Below, piece by piece: positions 44,275 through 53,070 of a stretch of DNA of 64,000 nucleotides. Below the pieces are notes generated by a model. It was not told the origin of the DNA. It worked only from the letters and a program-made list of their open reading frames with translations, and did no database searches. The stretch spans positions 777,793 to 841,792 of the forward strand of contig NZ_JAODIW010000008.1 in NCBI RefSeq assembly GCF_026586625.1. Reading direction: 5' to 3'. The translations under genes were made by a program, and so were the position numbers. Positions within the stretch are counted from its first letter, which is position 1. Each line of letters opens with the position of its first letter. The DNA comes from Halobium salinum (GTDB taxonomy: Archaea; Halobacteriota; Halobacteria; Halobacteriales; Haloferacaceae).

Positions 44275-44338
44275 CCGGGAGGAGACACCGACCGGCAGGT
44301 GACAGAAGGAGGGGGAGAAGCGGCTTCGCCGGGTCCGA

Positions 44339-46159
44339 CTACCCGGTGTAGTAGTACTCGCCCTTCCGCTTCTGTTCGCGGTCGAGCTGGCTGTCCGGCT
44401 TGTTGATGCGCGGGCGGCCGGTGCGCTCGTCGCGTCGGAACGTGATGTCGAGGTCGGCGAGGAACTCGTTCATCCCGTCGCGCATCGGCTGGGGGTTCGA
44501 GGCGTGGCCGTGGTCGGCCGGCTCGCCGTCGAACACCATCAGGCGGTCGGCGAGCAGGTCTATCATGTAGATGTCGTGGTCGATGACCATCACGGTCGCG
44601 TCGTGGTTCTCGGCGTAGCGCCGGATGGCCGTCGTCGCCTGCACCCGCTGTTCCACGTCGAGGTGGGCCGAGGGCTCGTCGAGCAGGTAGAGTTCGGCGT
44701 CCTTCGAGAGGCAGGCCGCAATGGCGACGCGCTGGCGCTCCCCGCCGGAGAGGTCCGTGAGGTTCTGCTCCATGATGCGGTTCAACTGGAGCGGGCGGGC
44801 GACCTCCGTGTCCCAGTACGAGGTGCCGAAGTCGTCGGTGATGGAAGAGAGGAAGGCGTCGACGCGCATCGGCTGGTCGATTTCGATGTACTGGGGCTTG
44901 TACGCGATGTCGAGTTCGAAGTCGAGTTCGCCCGTGTCGGGTTCGAGCGAGCCCGCGAACAGCTTCGCGAGCGTCGACTTCCCGATGCCGTTCGGGCCGA
45001 CGATGCCCAGCACCTCGCCGCGGTGGACCGTCCCGCCGTCGACGTCGAGGGAGAACTCGCCCTCGCCGTACGACTTCGAGATGTCCGGGTAATCGATGAG
45101 CGCCTGGCCCTTCGCCGTCTCGCGCGGGGCGTGCTCCTCGAAGGTGATGGCCTCCGGACGGATGCGCATGTTCTCGTTCGAGAGGTACCCCTTGAGATAC
45201 TCGTTGATTCCGTTACGAACGGACTTGGGGTCGGTGATGACACCGAACGCCCCCGGCTCACCGTACGCGACGTGCAGCGAATCGGCGAGCAGGTCGAGGA
45301 TGGCCAGGTCGTGCTCGACGACGAGCATCGACCGGTCGGTCTCCTCGTCTTCGGCGAGTTCGCGGACGAGTCGCGCCGCGGTGACGCGCTGGCCGATGTC
45401 GAGATAGGGCGTAATCTCGTCGAGGAAGTAGAAGTCGGCGTCTCGGGCGAGCGTGGCCGCGAGCGCGACCCGCTGGAGCTCTCCCCCGGAGATGGAGTCG
45501 ATGTCCTGGTCCATCACGGGCCGGATGCTCAGTTCGTCGATGAGGTAGTCGAGGTCGCCGCGCTCGTCGGTGCGTTCGAGCAGCTGGCGGGTGTTGCCGT
45601 CGAACTGCTTGGGTATCTGGTCGACGTACTGCGGCTTGCGCGCGACTTCGATGTCGCCCTCGATGAGCTTCTCGATGTAGTTCTGGAGCTCCGTCCCGCG
45701 GTAGCGGTCGAGGACGGCGTCCCAGTCGGCGTCGACGCCGTACTCGCCGAGGTTCGGCGTCAGTTCGGCGCCGAGCGCCTTCACCGCGGTCGACTTCCCG
45801 ATGCCGTTCGGGCCGAGGATGCCGGTGACGCTCCCGGCCTCGGGGACGGGGAGCCCGTAGAGGGCGAAGGCGTTCTCGCCGTAGCGGTGGATGGGGTCCT
45901 GGTTCAGCTCCTGCGGGAGGTTGATGATCTCGATGGCGTCGAAGGGACACTTCTCGACGCAGATACCGCAGGTCTCGCCCAGACAGATTTCCTCGGAGAT
46001 GCGCACCTGGTCGGGGTCACCTTCGAGGGTGTCCTCGCCGCGGACGGTGATGCACTCCTTGCCCGTTCGGTTGGGCGGGCAGTAGTTGGCACACTCGTAG
46101 TTACAGCGGTCGGGCGAGCACCGGTCGAGGTCGACGACGGCGATGCTGTCGTCCGCCAT
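44339..46159 (-). CDS. rli1: Ribosome recycling ATPase ABCE1/Rli1
   Basis: Twin-ATPase that splits ribosomes after termination. 606 residues. The N-terminus has two [4Fe-4S] motifs (CSPDRCNYEC, CLGETCGICVEKCPF). ABC1 and ABC2 each have GPNGIGKST, and signatures are SGGELQRV and LSGGERQRV. All domains of the archaeal family are present, including the hinge. The gene starts one base after the EMC6-like gene stop. Confidence 0.97.
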   Translation of the reverse strand: MADDSIAVVDLDRCSPDRCNYECANYCPPNRTGKECITVRGEDTLEGDPDQVRISEEICLGETCGICVEKCPFDAIEIINLPQELNQDPIHRYGENAFALYGLPVPEAGSVTGILGPNGIGKSTAVKALGAELTPNLGEYGVDADWDAVLDRYRGTELQNYIEKLIEGDIEVARKPQYVDQIPKQFDGNTRQLLERTDERGDLDYLIDELSIRPVMDQDIDSISGGELQRVALAATLARDADFYFLDEITPYLDIGQRVTAARLVRELAEDEETDRSMLVVEHDLAILDLLADSLHVAYGEPGAFGVITDPKSVRNGINEYLKGYLSNENMRIRPEAITFEEHAPRETAKGQALIDYPDISKSYGEGEFSLDVDGGTVHRGEVLGIVGPNGIGKSTLAKLFAGSLEPDTGELDFELDIAYKPQYIEIDQPMRVDAFLSSITDDFGTSYWDTEVARPLQLNRIMEQNLTDLSGGERQRVAIAACLSKDAELYLLDEPSAHLDVEQRVQATTAIRRYAENHDATVMVIDHDIYMIDLLADRLMVFDGEPADHGHASNPQPMRDGMNEFLADLDITFRRDERTGRPRINKPDSQLDREQKRKGEYYYTG

Positions 46160-46160
46160 C

Positions 46161-46481
46161 TCAGAGGGAAGCGCCCGTGGTGAGCAGGATCGCCCAGGAG
46201 ACGAACCACAGTGCGAACGTCATGAACACGACGTAGAGGTAGTCCTTCGCCCCGAAGTCCTCGACCTCGATCCCGCCGACCCGGAGGAGCGGGAACTGGA
46301 CGAGGATCAGCGCGCCGAGAACGAGCAGCGCGAGCTGATTGGTGGCCGCGGCCGGGTCCGTCCCGGCGAGGAAGGCGGACAGGACGCCCGCCGTCACCCC
46401 GGCGAGGCTCGCGAGCGTCGTGACCGTCACCCCCCGCATGTGGGCGGAGATTCCGGCCGTGGATTCCGTTTCGGTCGCCAT
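46161..46481 (-). CDS. EMC6-like membrane protein
   Basis: A 106-residue protein with three hydrophobic helices (about 20-42, 48-66 and 80-103) joined by FLAGTDPAAATNQ and GGIEVEDFGAKDYL. It fits the EMC6-like group, distant relatives of the membrane-insertase subunit EMC6. One base separates it from rli1, so the two are cotranscribed. A TATA-like CTTTTGG lies 26 nt before the ATG at 46481. Possible link: coupling of membrane insertion with ribosome recycling, only inferred from the operon. Confidence 0.78.
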   Translation of the reverse strand: MATETESTAGISAHMRGVTVTTLASLAGVTAGVLSAFLAGTDPAAATNQLALLVLGALILVQFPLLRVGGIEVEDFGAKDYLYVVFMTFALWFVSWAILLTTGASL

Positions 46482-46543
46482 GCGGAGACGTGCGAGAGCC
46501 GCGGCCAAAAGGAGTTCGATTGCGACGGGACCGAGCGACGGGG

Positions 46544-47356
46544 TTACGCCGTCCGGTCGTCGTCCCCTCGCCGCTCGCCCGCCGACCCGTCGTCGGCGCC
46601 GAGGTCGACGACGAGGTGACTCCCTTCCACAGAGACGACCGACCCCACGTCGAGCACTCGCTCACCTTCGTCGTCCGCCCCGAACAGGCTCGCCGCCAGC
46701 CGGTCTGTCAAATCCGGGTCGGAGTCGACACTGAAACGGCCGGCGTCGGGGTCGACGTCGGCGACGACCCCGACCGCCTCGCCGTCGTCGGTGACGACCT
46801 CCTTTCCTTCGTCGGCCTCGGAGAGGTCGATGCGACTGTCGCTCGAGGCCGCCCCGTCGTCGGTCCCTTCGAGTCCGGCCGTGTCGGACGCATCGGCGGG
46901 GCGGTTGTCCTCCTTCGTCTCCTCCCCTTCGAGTCCGGCCGTGTCGGACGCATCGGCGGGGCGGTCGTCCTCCTTCGTCTCCTCCCCCTCGGCTCCGGTC
47001 GGGTCGCTGGGCGTCGCCGCCGCCGCGACCCGGTCCCCGACCACGATTCGGTCGCCGTCGCGGCTCTCGATGTCGTCGGGGCCGAGCCAGCGGCTTCCGT
47101 CGTCATCGTCCTCGCTCCCGCCACCTTCACCGTCGCCGTCGTCGCCATCGTCGTCCACCCCCAGTTTCGCCTTCACCCCGTCGCCGAGGGTCGGGTCGAG
47201 GTCGACGCACAGTCGACCGCCGTCGGGGTCGACCGCGGTGACGACGCCGACCCCGCGACCGTCCTCGCCGACGACGTGCTCGCCGACGAGGTCCTCGGAG
47301 AGGTCGACGCCGGCGCCGGCCGTCTCCGACGCCGTGTCGCCGGCAGGGTCACTCAT
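46544..47356 (-). CDS. Acidic PRC-barrel-like protein with tandem repeat linker
   Basis: A 270-residue very acidic protein. Two similar small beta domains (about 18-90 and 175-255, each with a VVT/VVAxVDPDxGRxxVD pattern and a basic-to-acidic strand) look like PRC-barrel-type modules. Between them lies a low-complexity linker with the 20-residue unit beginning AGLEGEETKED, encoded by a 60-bp tandem DNA repeat. The start overlaps the end of the next upstream gene by eight bases. Cytoplasmic, function unknown, possibly a scaffold. Confidence 0.7.
   Translation of the reverse strand: MSDPAGDTASETAGAGVDLSEDLVGEHVVGEDGRGVGVVTAVDPDGGRLCVDLDPTLGDGVKAKLGVDDDGDDGDGEGGGSEDDDDGSRWLGPDDIESRDGDRIVVGDRVAAAATPSDPTGAEGEETKEDDRPADASDTAGLEGEETKEDNRPADASDTAGLEGTDDGAASSDSRIDLSEADEGKEVVTDDGEAVGVVADVDPDAGRFSVDSDPDLTDRLAASLFGADDEGERVLDVGSVVSVEGSHLVVDLGADDGSAGERRGDDDRTA
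46865..46984 (+). repeat. 60-bp tandem repeat inside the acidic protein gene
   Basis: Two consecutive 60-bp units (46865-46924, 46925-46984) differ at one base, and a partial, diverged third follows. They encode twenty residues each in frame, so copy number can change without frameshift. Recent expansion is likely because the units are nearly identical. Not a CRISPR: no spacers. Confidence 0.85.
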
Positions 47357-48761
47357 CGACCCCCTCGGCGGAGCCGCTGGGGGTGGCGTCGGCGTCGACG
47401 ACGACTCTATCGGACTCGATCCGTTCGACGGCCGAGCGGTCGAGTTCCCAGTCGTCGTCCTCGTCGTCGCGACCCCAGCCGACGACGCCCCTGAGCCGGT
47501 CGGTGAGCCCCGGGTCTGACTCGACGCGGAGCGGCCCGCCCTCGTCGGCGCCGACGACGATTCCCAGTTCGGCGCCGTCGCCGTCGAACACGCCCTTCCC
47601 TACGTCGTCGCCGGAGAGGTCGGTGTCGTCGGCGACGTCGTTCGTCCCCGCGGCGTCCGGGGCCGAGTTCGCTTCCCGCTCCGCGTCGGGGTCGACGGAA
47701 CTCGCTCCTTCGGCGTCCGAGTCGCTGTCGGACGACGAACCCGACTCGCCGGCCATCGTCGCGTCGGGACTGGCGGCGTTCTCGGTCTCGTCGCTGTCGG
47801 GGTCCGACCGGGTGTCGCCGCCCGCCGACCCGCCGTCGTTCGGCCCGTCGTCGCGCGCTTCCGCCCCGGCGTCCGCCGTCGGGGCCACCGAGTCGCCGTC
47901 GGTCGACCGCTCCCGTTCCTCGTCGTCGGGCGAGTCGTCGGTCGGCGACTCCTCTACGACGGCCGCCGAGTCGTCCACGGCGGAGTTGCCGTCGTCCCTC
48001 GGGTCGTCCGGGGTCGAGTCCGCACGGCCCGAGGTCGGTACCGACTCGGGCGAGGCGGACTCCCGCTCGCCCTCCACTTCGACGCCGCCCGCGTCCGCCG
48101 GGTCGGCCGACTCTTCGGGCGCGTCCTCGCGGACCGTGGCGTCCTTCGTCCGTTCCGTCGCCCGGGAGGTCGTCCCCTTCGTCCCGGTCGCTTCCCCCGC
48201 CTCGGCGCCCGCGGTATCGACGTTCTCGGCCGGCACCTGTTCGGCGGCCGCGTCGCCGGTCGACCCCTCCCCGGCGGCCTCGTCCGCCTCTTCGGTCGAC
48301 TCGTTCGGTCGGCGGGTCTCCGCCGGGGTCCCCTCCCCCTGGTCGCGTTCGCCGGCCGGTCGCTCCGTCCCGATAGACTCGTTCGGGTCGGGCGTCCCCT
48401 CGTCCTGTCCGCCGAGGTCTCGGGTCGCCGTCCCGCCGCCGTCGAGCGCGGCGGTCACCTCGTCGAGTGGGCGGTTGAGCCGGTCGGCCGCCGTCGACCG
48501 GTCGACCACCTCGTACGTCCCGTCACCGGTGCGATAGAGTGCCAGGTCACGCTCCTCGAAGGCCTGGAAGAACGACTCCCAGTCCGCTTCAGACGCGTCG
48601 GTACCCTGGGCGACCGCCTCGCGGTCGCGGACCGCCGGCCCGTCGGCGTCCGCTCCGTCGGAGTCGAGAACCGGGACGGAGCCGGCGCTCTCGACCCACT
48701 CGCGGATGGTCCCGTGGTCCGTCGTGACCGCGGGTTCGTCGGTGTCGTCGGTGGGGTTCAT
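47349..48761 (-). CDS. Long acidic disordered protein, partner of the 270-aa gene
   Basis: A 470-residue protein. The N-terminal about 110 residues are folded (WESFFQAFEERDLALYRTGDGTYEVV), residues 110-360 are disordered and rich in Glu, Asp, Ser and Thr, and the C-terminal about 95 residues have a beta module (GKGVFDGDGAELGIVVGADE, then VESDPGLTDRLRGVVGWGRDDE) like those in the neighbouring protein. The shared C-terminal unit and eight-base overlap suggest a duplication followed by fusion. TATA-like CCTATCCC about 30 nt upstream. Confidence 0.7.
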   Translation of the reverse strand: MNPTDDTDEPAVTTDHGTIREWVESAGSVPVLDSDGADADGPAVRDREAVAQGTDASEADWESFFQAFEERDLALYRTGDGTYEVVDRSTAADRLNRPLDEVTAALDGGGTATRDLGGQDEGTPDPNESIGTERPAGERDQGEGTPAETRRPNESTEEADEAAGEGSTGDAAAEQVPAENVDTAGAEAGEATGTKGTTSRATERTKDATVREDAPEESADPADAGGVEVEGERESASPESVPTSGRADSTPDDPRDDGNSAVDDSAAVVEESPTDDSPDDEERERSTDGDSVAPTADAGAEARDDGPNDGGSAGGDTRSDPDSDETENAASPDATMAGESGSSSDSDSDAEGASSVDPDAEREANSAPDAAGTNDVADDTDLSGDDVGKGVFDGDGAELGIVVGADEGGPLRVESDPGLTDRLRGVVGWGRDDEDDDWELDRSAVERIESDRVVVDADATPSGSAEGVDE

Positions 48762-48986
48762 GTCAGTCCCGGTACAACGGCGCCCGGCGGGATAGGCCGT
48801 CGGGCCGAATATACAGGCCCGACCCCTCCGGACGCGACCGTCCGCGCGCCGTCGGGCGACGCGACCGACGCGTGGGGCGCCGACGGGCGATTGTGCATCT
48901 CGCCCGTCAACGCGCCCGATTCCAGCGCGTCCTGTCCGTTCGCGGCCATCAATCTTTATGCCGCTGGCGGCTTTCGATTCGTAACG

Positions 48987-49268
48987 ATGGCTGGAACTGA
49001 CGAGGAATCCCTCGACGACCTACCGCCCAGTGCGAAACTCGTGTTCAAGGTGCTCCAGTACAACGGACCCCTGACACAGAAGGGCATCGTCGAGGAGTCG
49101 ATGCTGTCGGCCCGGACCGTCCGCTACGCCCTCGAACGGCTCGAGGGCATCGGTATCGTGGACGAAGACGTCTACTTCGCCGACGCACGACAGAACCTGT
49201 ATCAGTTGAACGAGGTCGCGGCGGCCGCCGACGGCGGCACCGAGAAGGAAGCCTGCTGCGCCGAGTAG
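48987..49268 (+). CDS. Winged helix-turn-helix regulator
   Basis: A 93-residue DNA-binding protein. The helix-turn-helix is seen in LVFKVLQYNGPLTQKGIVEE and ARTVRYALERLEGIGIV, with the wing DEDVYFADARQNLYQL. It resembles MarR/TrmB-type haloarchaeal regulators. The C-terminus ends EKEACCAE, with two adjacent Cys that could sense redox or metals. The ATG lies 28 nt after TATA-like CTTTATGCC, so leaderless. Target unknown; no gene is immediately coupled. Confidence 0.82.
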   Translation: MAGTDEESLDDLPPSAKLVFKVLQYNGPLTQKGIVEESMLSARTVRYALERLEGIGIVDEDVYFADARQNLYQLNEVAAAADGGTEKEACCAE

Positions 49269-49481
49269 CCGGCGACTCGTTCGACTGACCGCTCGCAACG
49301 CGCCGAACCGAGGGAGGTGCGGTCGCTGCCTGTTTTCACCGACGCCACGTCCGAGCGACGGCGTCGGGTTCCGTTCCGACGCCGCTTCCTCTCCCGACGA
49401 CGCCTTCCCTCCCGGCGCCTCCTCTCTCGACGACGCCGGCACCAACACGCTTTTTCGACCGGGAGCGACATCGACCGACAG

Positions 49482-51026
49482 ATGGCGTCCACCCCCACGC
49501 GCCGCGCCCTCTTGGCCGCCGGCGCCACCCTCCTCGCCGGCCCCGCGACGACCGGACGGGGTCGGAGCGCCGCCCCCGCGAACGCGTCCGGCCGGACCGG
49601 CGAGGTCGACTCGGACGGGAGCACAGTCGACGGACCGGCGTGGGTCGAGCGGTACGACCCGTCGGCGGCGAGCGGCGAGGACGGGAGCGGAGCGGGCGAG
49701 GGCGGAGACGGCTCGTTTCGCGGCTGTGTCGTCGCCGACGACGGCTACGTCTGCGTCGGGGTCGCGGGTCGGTACGCCACGTACCGAGGATGGGTCGTCG
49801 GCACCGACGCGGCGGGGCGCGAGCAGTGGTCCCGGACCGTCGAACCGGCGCCGTCGGCCGACGGCGCGGCGGACGGCCGCGACGGCCGGTACAGCTACCT
49901 CTCCGGCGTCGCGTCGGTCGGGTCCGCCCTCGTCGCCGTCGGCGGAACGGCCGTGCGAACACCCGACCCCGACCGCGTCGACCGGGGGAGCGGGCTGGTC
50001 GTGACGCTCGCCCGAAGCGGGAGCGTCGCCCGCCGAACGACCGTCACCCTCGACCGGGCCACGGGGTTCAGCGCCGTCGTCCCGCTCGCCAGCGGGTTCG
50101 CGGCCGTCGGGTACACCTCGGGGACGAGAGAGGACGTCCGCGACGACGCCCTCGTCGTCCGCTACGACGCCGACGGCGAGGAGCGGTGGCGCCGACCCGT
50201 CGGCGCCAGGGGGGCTGCGTCCGCGGCGGGGGCGGACACCGGAAGCGACGCCGACCTCACCGTCCGTGCCGAGGCGGCCGTCCCCCGTCCGAACGGGGGG
50301 GTCCTCATCGCCGGGAGCGCCGGCCAACTCGGCAGGGCGGAGCGCCCGTGGCTCGCCGCCCTCGACGCCGACGGCTCGGTCGCGTGGGCCGACCGCTGGA
50401 CGGACACGCAGGGCGCTCGGGTCGAGTCGGTCGTCCGGACGCCAGGCGGGTACGCGCTCGCCGGGCAGCGGGCGTTCGGCCACGACACGCAGGGCCGAGG
50501 GTGGCTCGTCGGTCTCGACCGCTCCGGCGGTCGCCGGTGGGAGCGGACGTTCGGCGACGGCTCGTGGTTCTGGACGAACGACCTGCTGCGGTGCGACGAC
50601 GGCGGGTTCGTCGTCGTCGGGACGCGCGAGGCGCGGGACGAGGGGCCCCGCGGCATCTGGCTCGTCCGGACCGACAACCGCGGCCGGGTCGAGTGGAACC
50701 GGACACAGTACGCCGAGCAACGGGGCGGCGGTCCGCTCGGCGGGGTGGTCGACGGACTCCGCGGTGGCGAACCGTACACCCCGTGGCGCGAGGGTGCCGC
50801 AGTGGTCCCCGGCGTCGACGGCGGCGTCACCGTCGCCGGCGAGGTCGACGGTGACGAGGAGGGCGGCCGGGGAATCCTGCTGAACGTCGGCGGCCCCGGC
50901 CACACCGACGCGTACACCGACGGCGGCGTCGGCCCGGCAATCGGGCTGGGAGCCGTCGGACTCGCGGCCGCCGTAGCGGTGCGGTGGCTCAGGGGTTCGA
51001 AGGACGGAGGAGAGTCCGAGGGGTGA
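49482..51026 (+). CDS. Tat-exported beta-propeller protein
   Basis: A 514-residue surface protein. The N-terminus TRRALLAAGATLLAG is a twin-arginine signal. The mature part has about six repeats of WLxALDADGxxxWxRxxxxxxGAxxxxV type (for example WLAALDADGSVAWADRW and WLVGLDRSGGRRWERTF), fitting a PQQ-like beta-propeller. A C-terminal hydrophobic helix (GPAIGLGAVGLAAAVAV) followed by a basic tail may anchor it in the membrane. No PQQ cofactor residues can be assigned. The frame before 49482 is non-coding. Confidence 0.8.
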   Translation: MASTPTRRALLAAGATLLAGPATTGRGRSAAPANASGRTGEVDSDGSTVDGPAWVERYDPSAASGEDGSGAGEGGDGSFRGCVVADDGYVCVGVAGRYATYRGWVVGTDAAGREQWSRTVEPAPSADGAADGRDGRYSYLSGVASVGSALVAVGGTAVRTPDPDRVDRGSGLVVTLARSGSVARRTTVTLDRATGFSAVVPLASGFAAVGYTSGTREDVRDDALVVRYDADGEERWRRPVGARGAASAAGADTGSDADLTVRAEAAVPRPNGGVLIAGSAGQLGRAERPWLAALDADGSVAWADRWTDTQGARVESVVRTPGGYALAGQRAFGHDTQGRGWLVGLDRSGGRRWERTFGDGSWFWTNDLLRCDDGGFVVVGTREARDEGPRGIWLVRTDNRGRVEWNRTQYAEQRGGGPLGGVVDGLRGGEPYTPWREGAAVVPGVDGGVTVAGEVDGDEEGGRGILLNVGGPGHTDAYTDGGVGPAIGLGAVGLAAAVAVRWLRGSKDGGESEG

Positions 51027-51032
51027 ACCAGC

Positions 51033-52934
51033 TCAGGCCGGGACGACCGTGATGCGCTGTTTGCGGTCGATGGCGTCCTCTAGTTCGTCGGCGATAGCGG
51101 AGCCGCGGGAGACCTGGATGTCGCCGCCGCGGCCGACCGTGGCGGTGAACAGGTACTCGCCGCCGGCGCGGACCTCGACGGTCTCACCGACGTGGTCGTC
51201 CATCCGGACGACGACGTGCCGGGAGGTGATTTCGGGCGTGACGACCTCGCCCTCGGTCGCGTCGGCCCCGAAGCCGCCCGTGTCGGCGCCGCCGGAGCCG
51301 CCGGAACCGCCAGTGCCACCGGCGCTGTCCGCACCGGAGCCCATCTTCGGGTTCTCCTCGTGGGTGCGCACGTCGATGTCGATGCCGAGGCGCTCCTCGA
51401 TGTCGGTGATGCGCCCGCCGCCCTTCCCGATGACGTAGGAGATGTCGTCCTCCTCGACGTAGACGACCGCCTTGTCCTGCCCCTGCAACTGCACGTCAAC
51501 GTGGCCGCGCGCGACCGAGCGAATCTCGCGTTCGATCTCCTGTTTCGCGATGCGGCCGACGCCGGACTCCTGCTGGCCGCCGTCCTCGTCGTTGAGCGGG
51601 ACGGTGACGACCTGTCGGTTGAACGTGTAAATCTCGTACTCCGGGCGACCCGTCTCGAAGTCCCGGATGAGGATGACCGGTCGGGCGAGGTCCTCGGCGG
51701 TGAGTCCGGCGGGCACCTTCACCTCGGTGGTCACGTCGTAGACGGTGTCGACCTCCCCGGCTTCGATGTAGACGACGGTGTCAACGACCTGGGGAATCAT
51801 CCCGAGTTCGACCCGTCCCACGAGGCGCTGGAGGGCGTCGATGGCGCGGGTGGCGTGGACGACGCCGACCATGCCGACGCCGGCGAGGCGCATGTCCGCG
51901 AAGACGCCGAAGTCGTTGGTCTTGCGGACCTCGTCGTAGATGGTGTAGTCCGGGCGCACGAGCAGGAGGGAGTCGGCCGTCTTCTCCATCTCGCCGCCGA
52001 GGGCGGTGTACTGCGTGATTTCTGGGCCGACCTGCAGGTCGCGCGGTTTCTCCATCGTCTTCACCGCGTAGTTCTCGTCGTTGAGGAACTCCGCGACCGC
52101 CTGGGCGAAGGTGGACTTCCCGGCGCCGGGCGCCCCGGAGATGAGCACGCCGCGCTGACGCTCGGCGAGGCGGTCCTTGAGTTCGCCGGAGAACTCGTAG
52201 TCCTCCAGGCTGGTCTTGGCGATGGGGCGGACCGCCGTGATTTCGAGGGCGTCCGCGAAGGGCGGGCGGGCGACCGCGATACGGAAGTCCCGGAACTGGA
52301 CGATGGTCATCCCCGGCTCGTCGAGTTCGATGAACCCTTTCGGACTGCCGCGGGCGCTCTCCTCCACGTCGTGGGCCCACTTCTTCATCTGCTCCTCGCC
52401 CGAGACCTCCTCGTCGATGGGGACGTACTCCATCTCGCCGAGGGAGCCGCGCTTGGCCTTCGGACGCGTCCCCGTCTTGAGGTGGACGCTCATCGTGTCG
52501 TCCGTGAAGAACTCCTCGATGGCGAGGTGTTCGGTCTCTCTGCCTTTGGGCTCGACGTAGTCGACCTCGAGGCCCTTCGCGCGGGCCACCTCGGCCTGCA
52601 CCACGTCGCTGGTGAGGAGGGTCGCGTCGTGCTCCTCGGCGATTTCTCGGATGAGGGCGTCGATGTCGCCCTCGTGGGCCGCGGAGGTCTCCGAACTGGA
52701 GGGCCGGCGCCCGACGTACTCGAGTTCGAGGTCGCCGCCGTCGACGAGTTCGGCGAGCTCCTGGAGCTCGGAGAGGCCCTCCCAGCCGCTGTCGCGGCCG
52801 TCGTTGGCCTGTGATTCGAGTTCGCTCACGACCGCCTCGGGGACGAGCACCGTCGCCCCGTCGTAGTCGCCCGACTGGATTCGCTCGGACACGCGACCGT
52901 CGATGACCGCGCTCGTGTCCGGTACGACGTTCAT
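51033..52934 (-). CDS. PIN domain, secretion-type ATPase and KH domain protein
   Basis: A 633-residue archaeal family protein. Residues 1-130 are a PIN nuclease (MNVVPDTSAVIDG, acidic D6 and later ELDD), residues about 215-450 a VirB11/PilT-like hexameric ATPase (Walker A GAPGAGKSTF near 268), followed by a KH domain (SYVIGKGGGRITDIEERLG, about 500) and a C-terminal TRAM/OB-like part after a Gly-rich linker. This combination suggests an RNA nuclease or chaperone that uses ATP. A TATATT-like TTTTATACTT is 25-30 nt before the start, so the longer frame to 52985 is rejected. Substrate unknown. Confidence 0.9.
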   Translation of the reverse strand: MNVVPDTSAVIDGRVSERIQSGDYDGATVLVPEAVVSELESQANDGRDSGWEGLSELQELAELVDGGDLELEYVGRRPSSSETSAAHEGDIDALIREIAEEHDATLLTSDVVQAEVARAKGLEVDYVEPKGRETEHLAIEEFFTDDTMSVHLKTGTRPKAKRGSLGEMEYVPIDEEVSGEEQMKKWAHDVEESARGSPKGFIELDEPGMTIVQFRDFRIAVARPPFADALEITAVRPIAKTSLEDYEFSGELKDRLAERQRGVLISGAPGAGKSTFAQAVAEFLNDENYAVKTMEKPRDLQVGPEITQYTALGGEMEKTADSLLLVRPDYTIYDEVRKTNDFGVFADMRLAGVGMVGVVHATRAIDALQRLVGRVELGMIPQVVDTVVYIEAGEVDTVYDVTTEVKVPAGLTAEDLARPVILIRDFETGRPEYEIYTFNRQVVTVPLNDEDGGQQESGVGRIAKQEIEREIRSVARGHVDVQLQGQDKAVVYVEEDDISYVIGKGGGRITDIEERLGIDIDVRTHEENPKMGSGADSAGGTGGSGGSGGADTGGFGADATEGEVVTPEITSRHVVVRMDDHVGETVEVRAGGEYLFTATVGRGGDIQVSRGSAIADELEDAIDRKQRITVVPA

Positions 52935-53013
52935 ACCCCTGACTCCGAGCGCGTGAAGTATAAAAGACGCGAGAGGGGGTGTCACGTGGGGTGGCGGACG
53001 CAGCGGAAGATGC

Positions 53014-53070
53014 GGTTACTCTTCGCGGTCGTCCGGCCCACCCGGGTTACCCTTCGCGGTCGTCCGGCCC
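53014..53070 (+). repeat. 26-bp direct repeat at the end of the acidic ORF
   Basis: Two copies (53014-53039 and 53045-53070) differ at one base. They contain the stop codon and last codons of the small acidic gene, so the sequence after the stop repeats the C-terminus (GPDDRE) with another stop. It looks like a short tandem duplication. Confidence 0.7.

Noticed and set aside
46865-46984. Possible CRISPR
   Set aside because: Units are contiguous and 60 bp without spacers, in frame within a protein gene, and no cas genes lie near.
51033-52934. Type IV secretion or pilus motor
   Set aside because: The ATPase domain is fused to PIN and KH domains, and no pilin or TadC-like membrane gene is adjacent.
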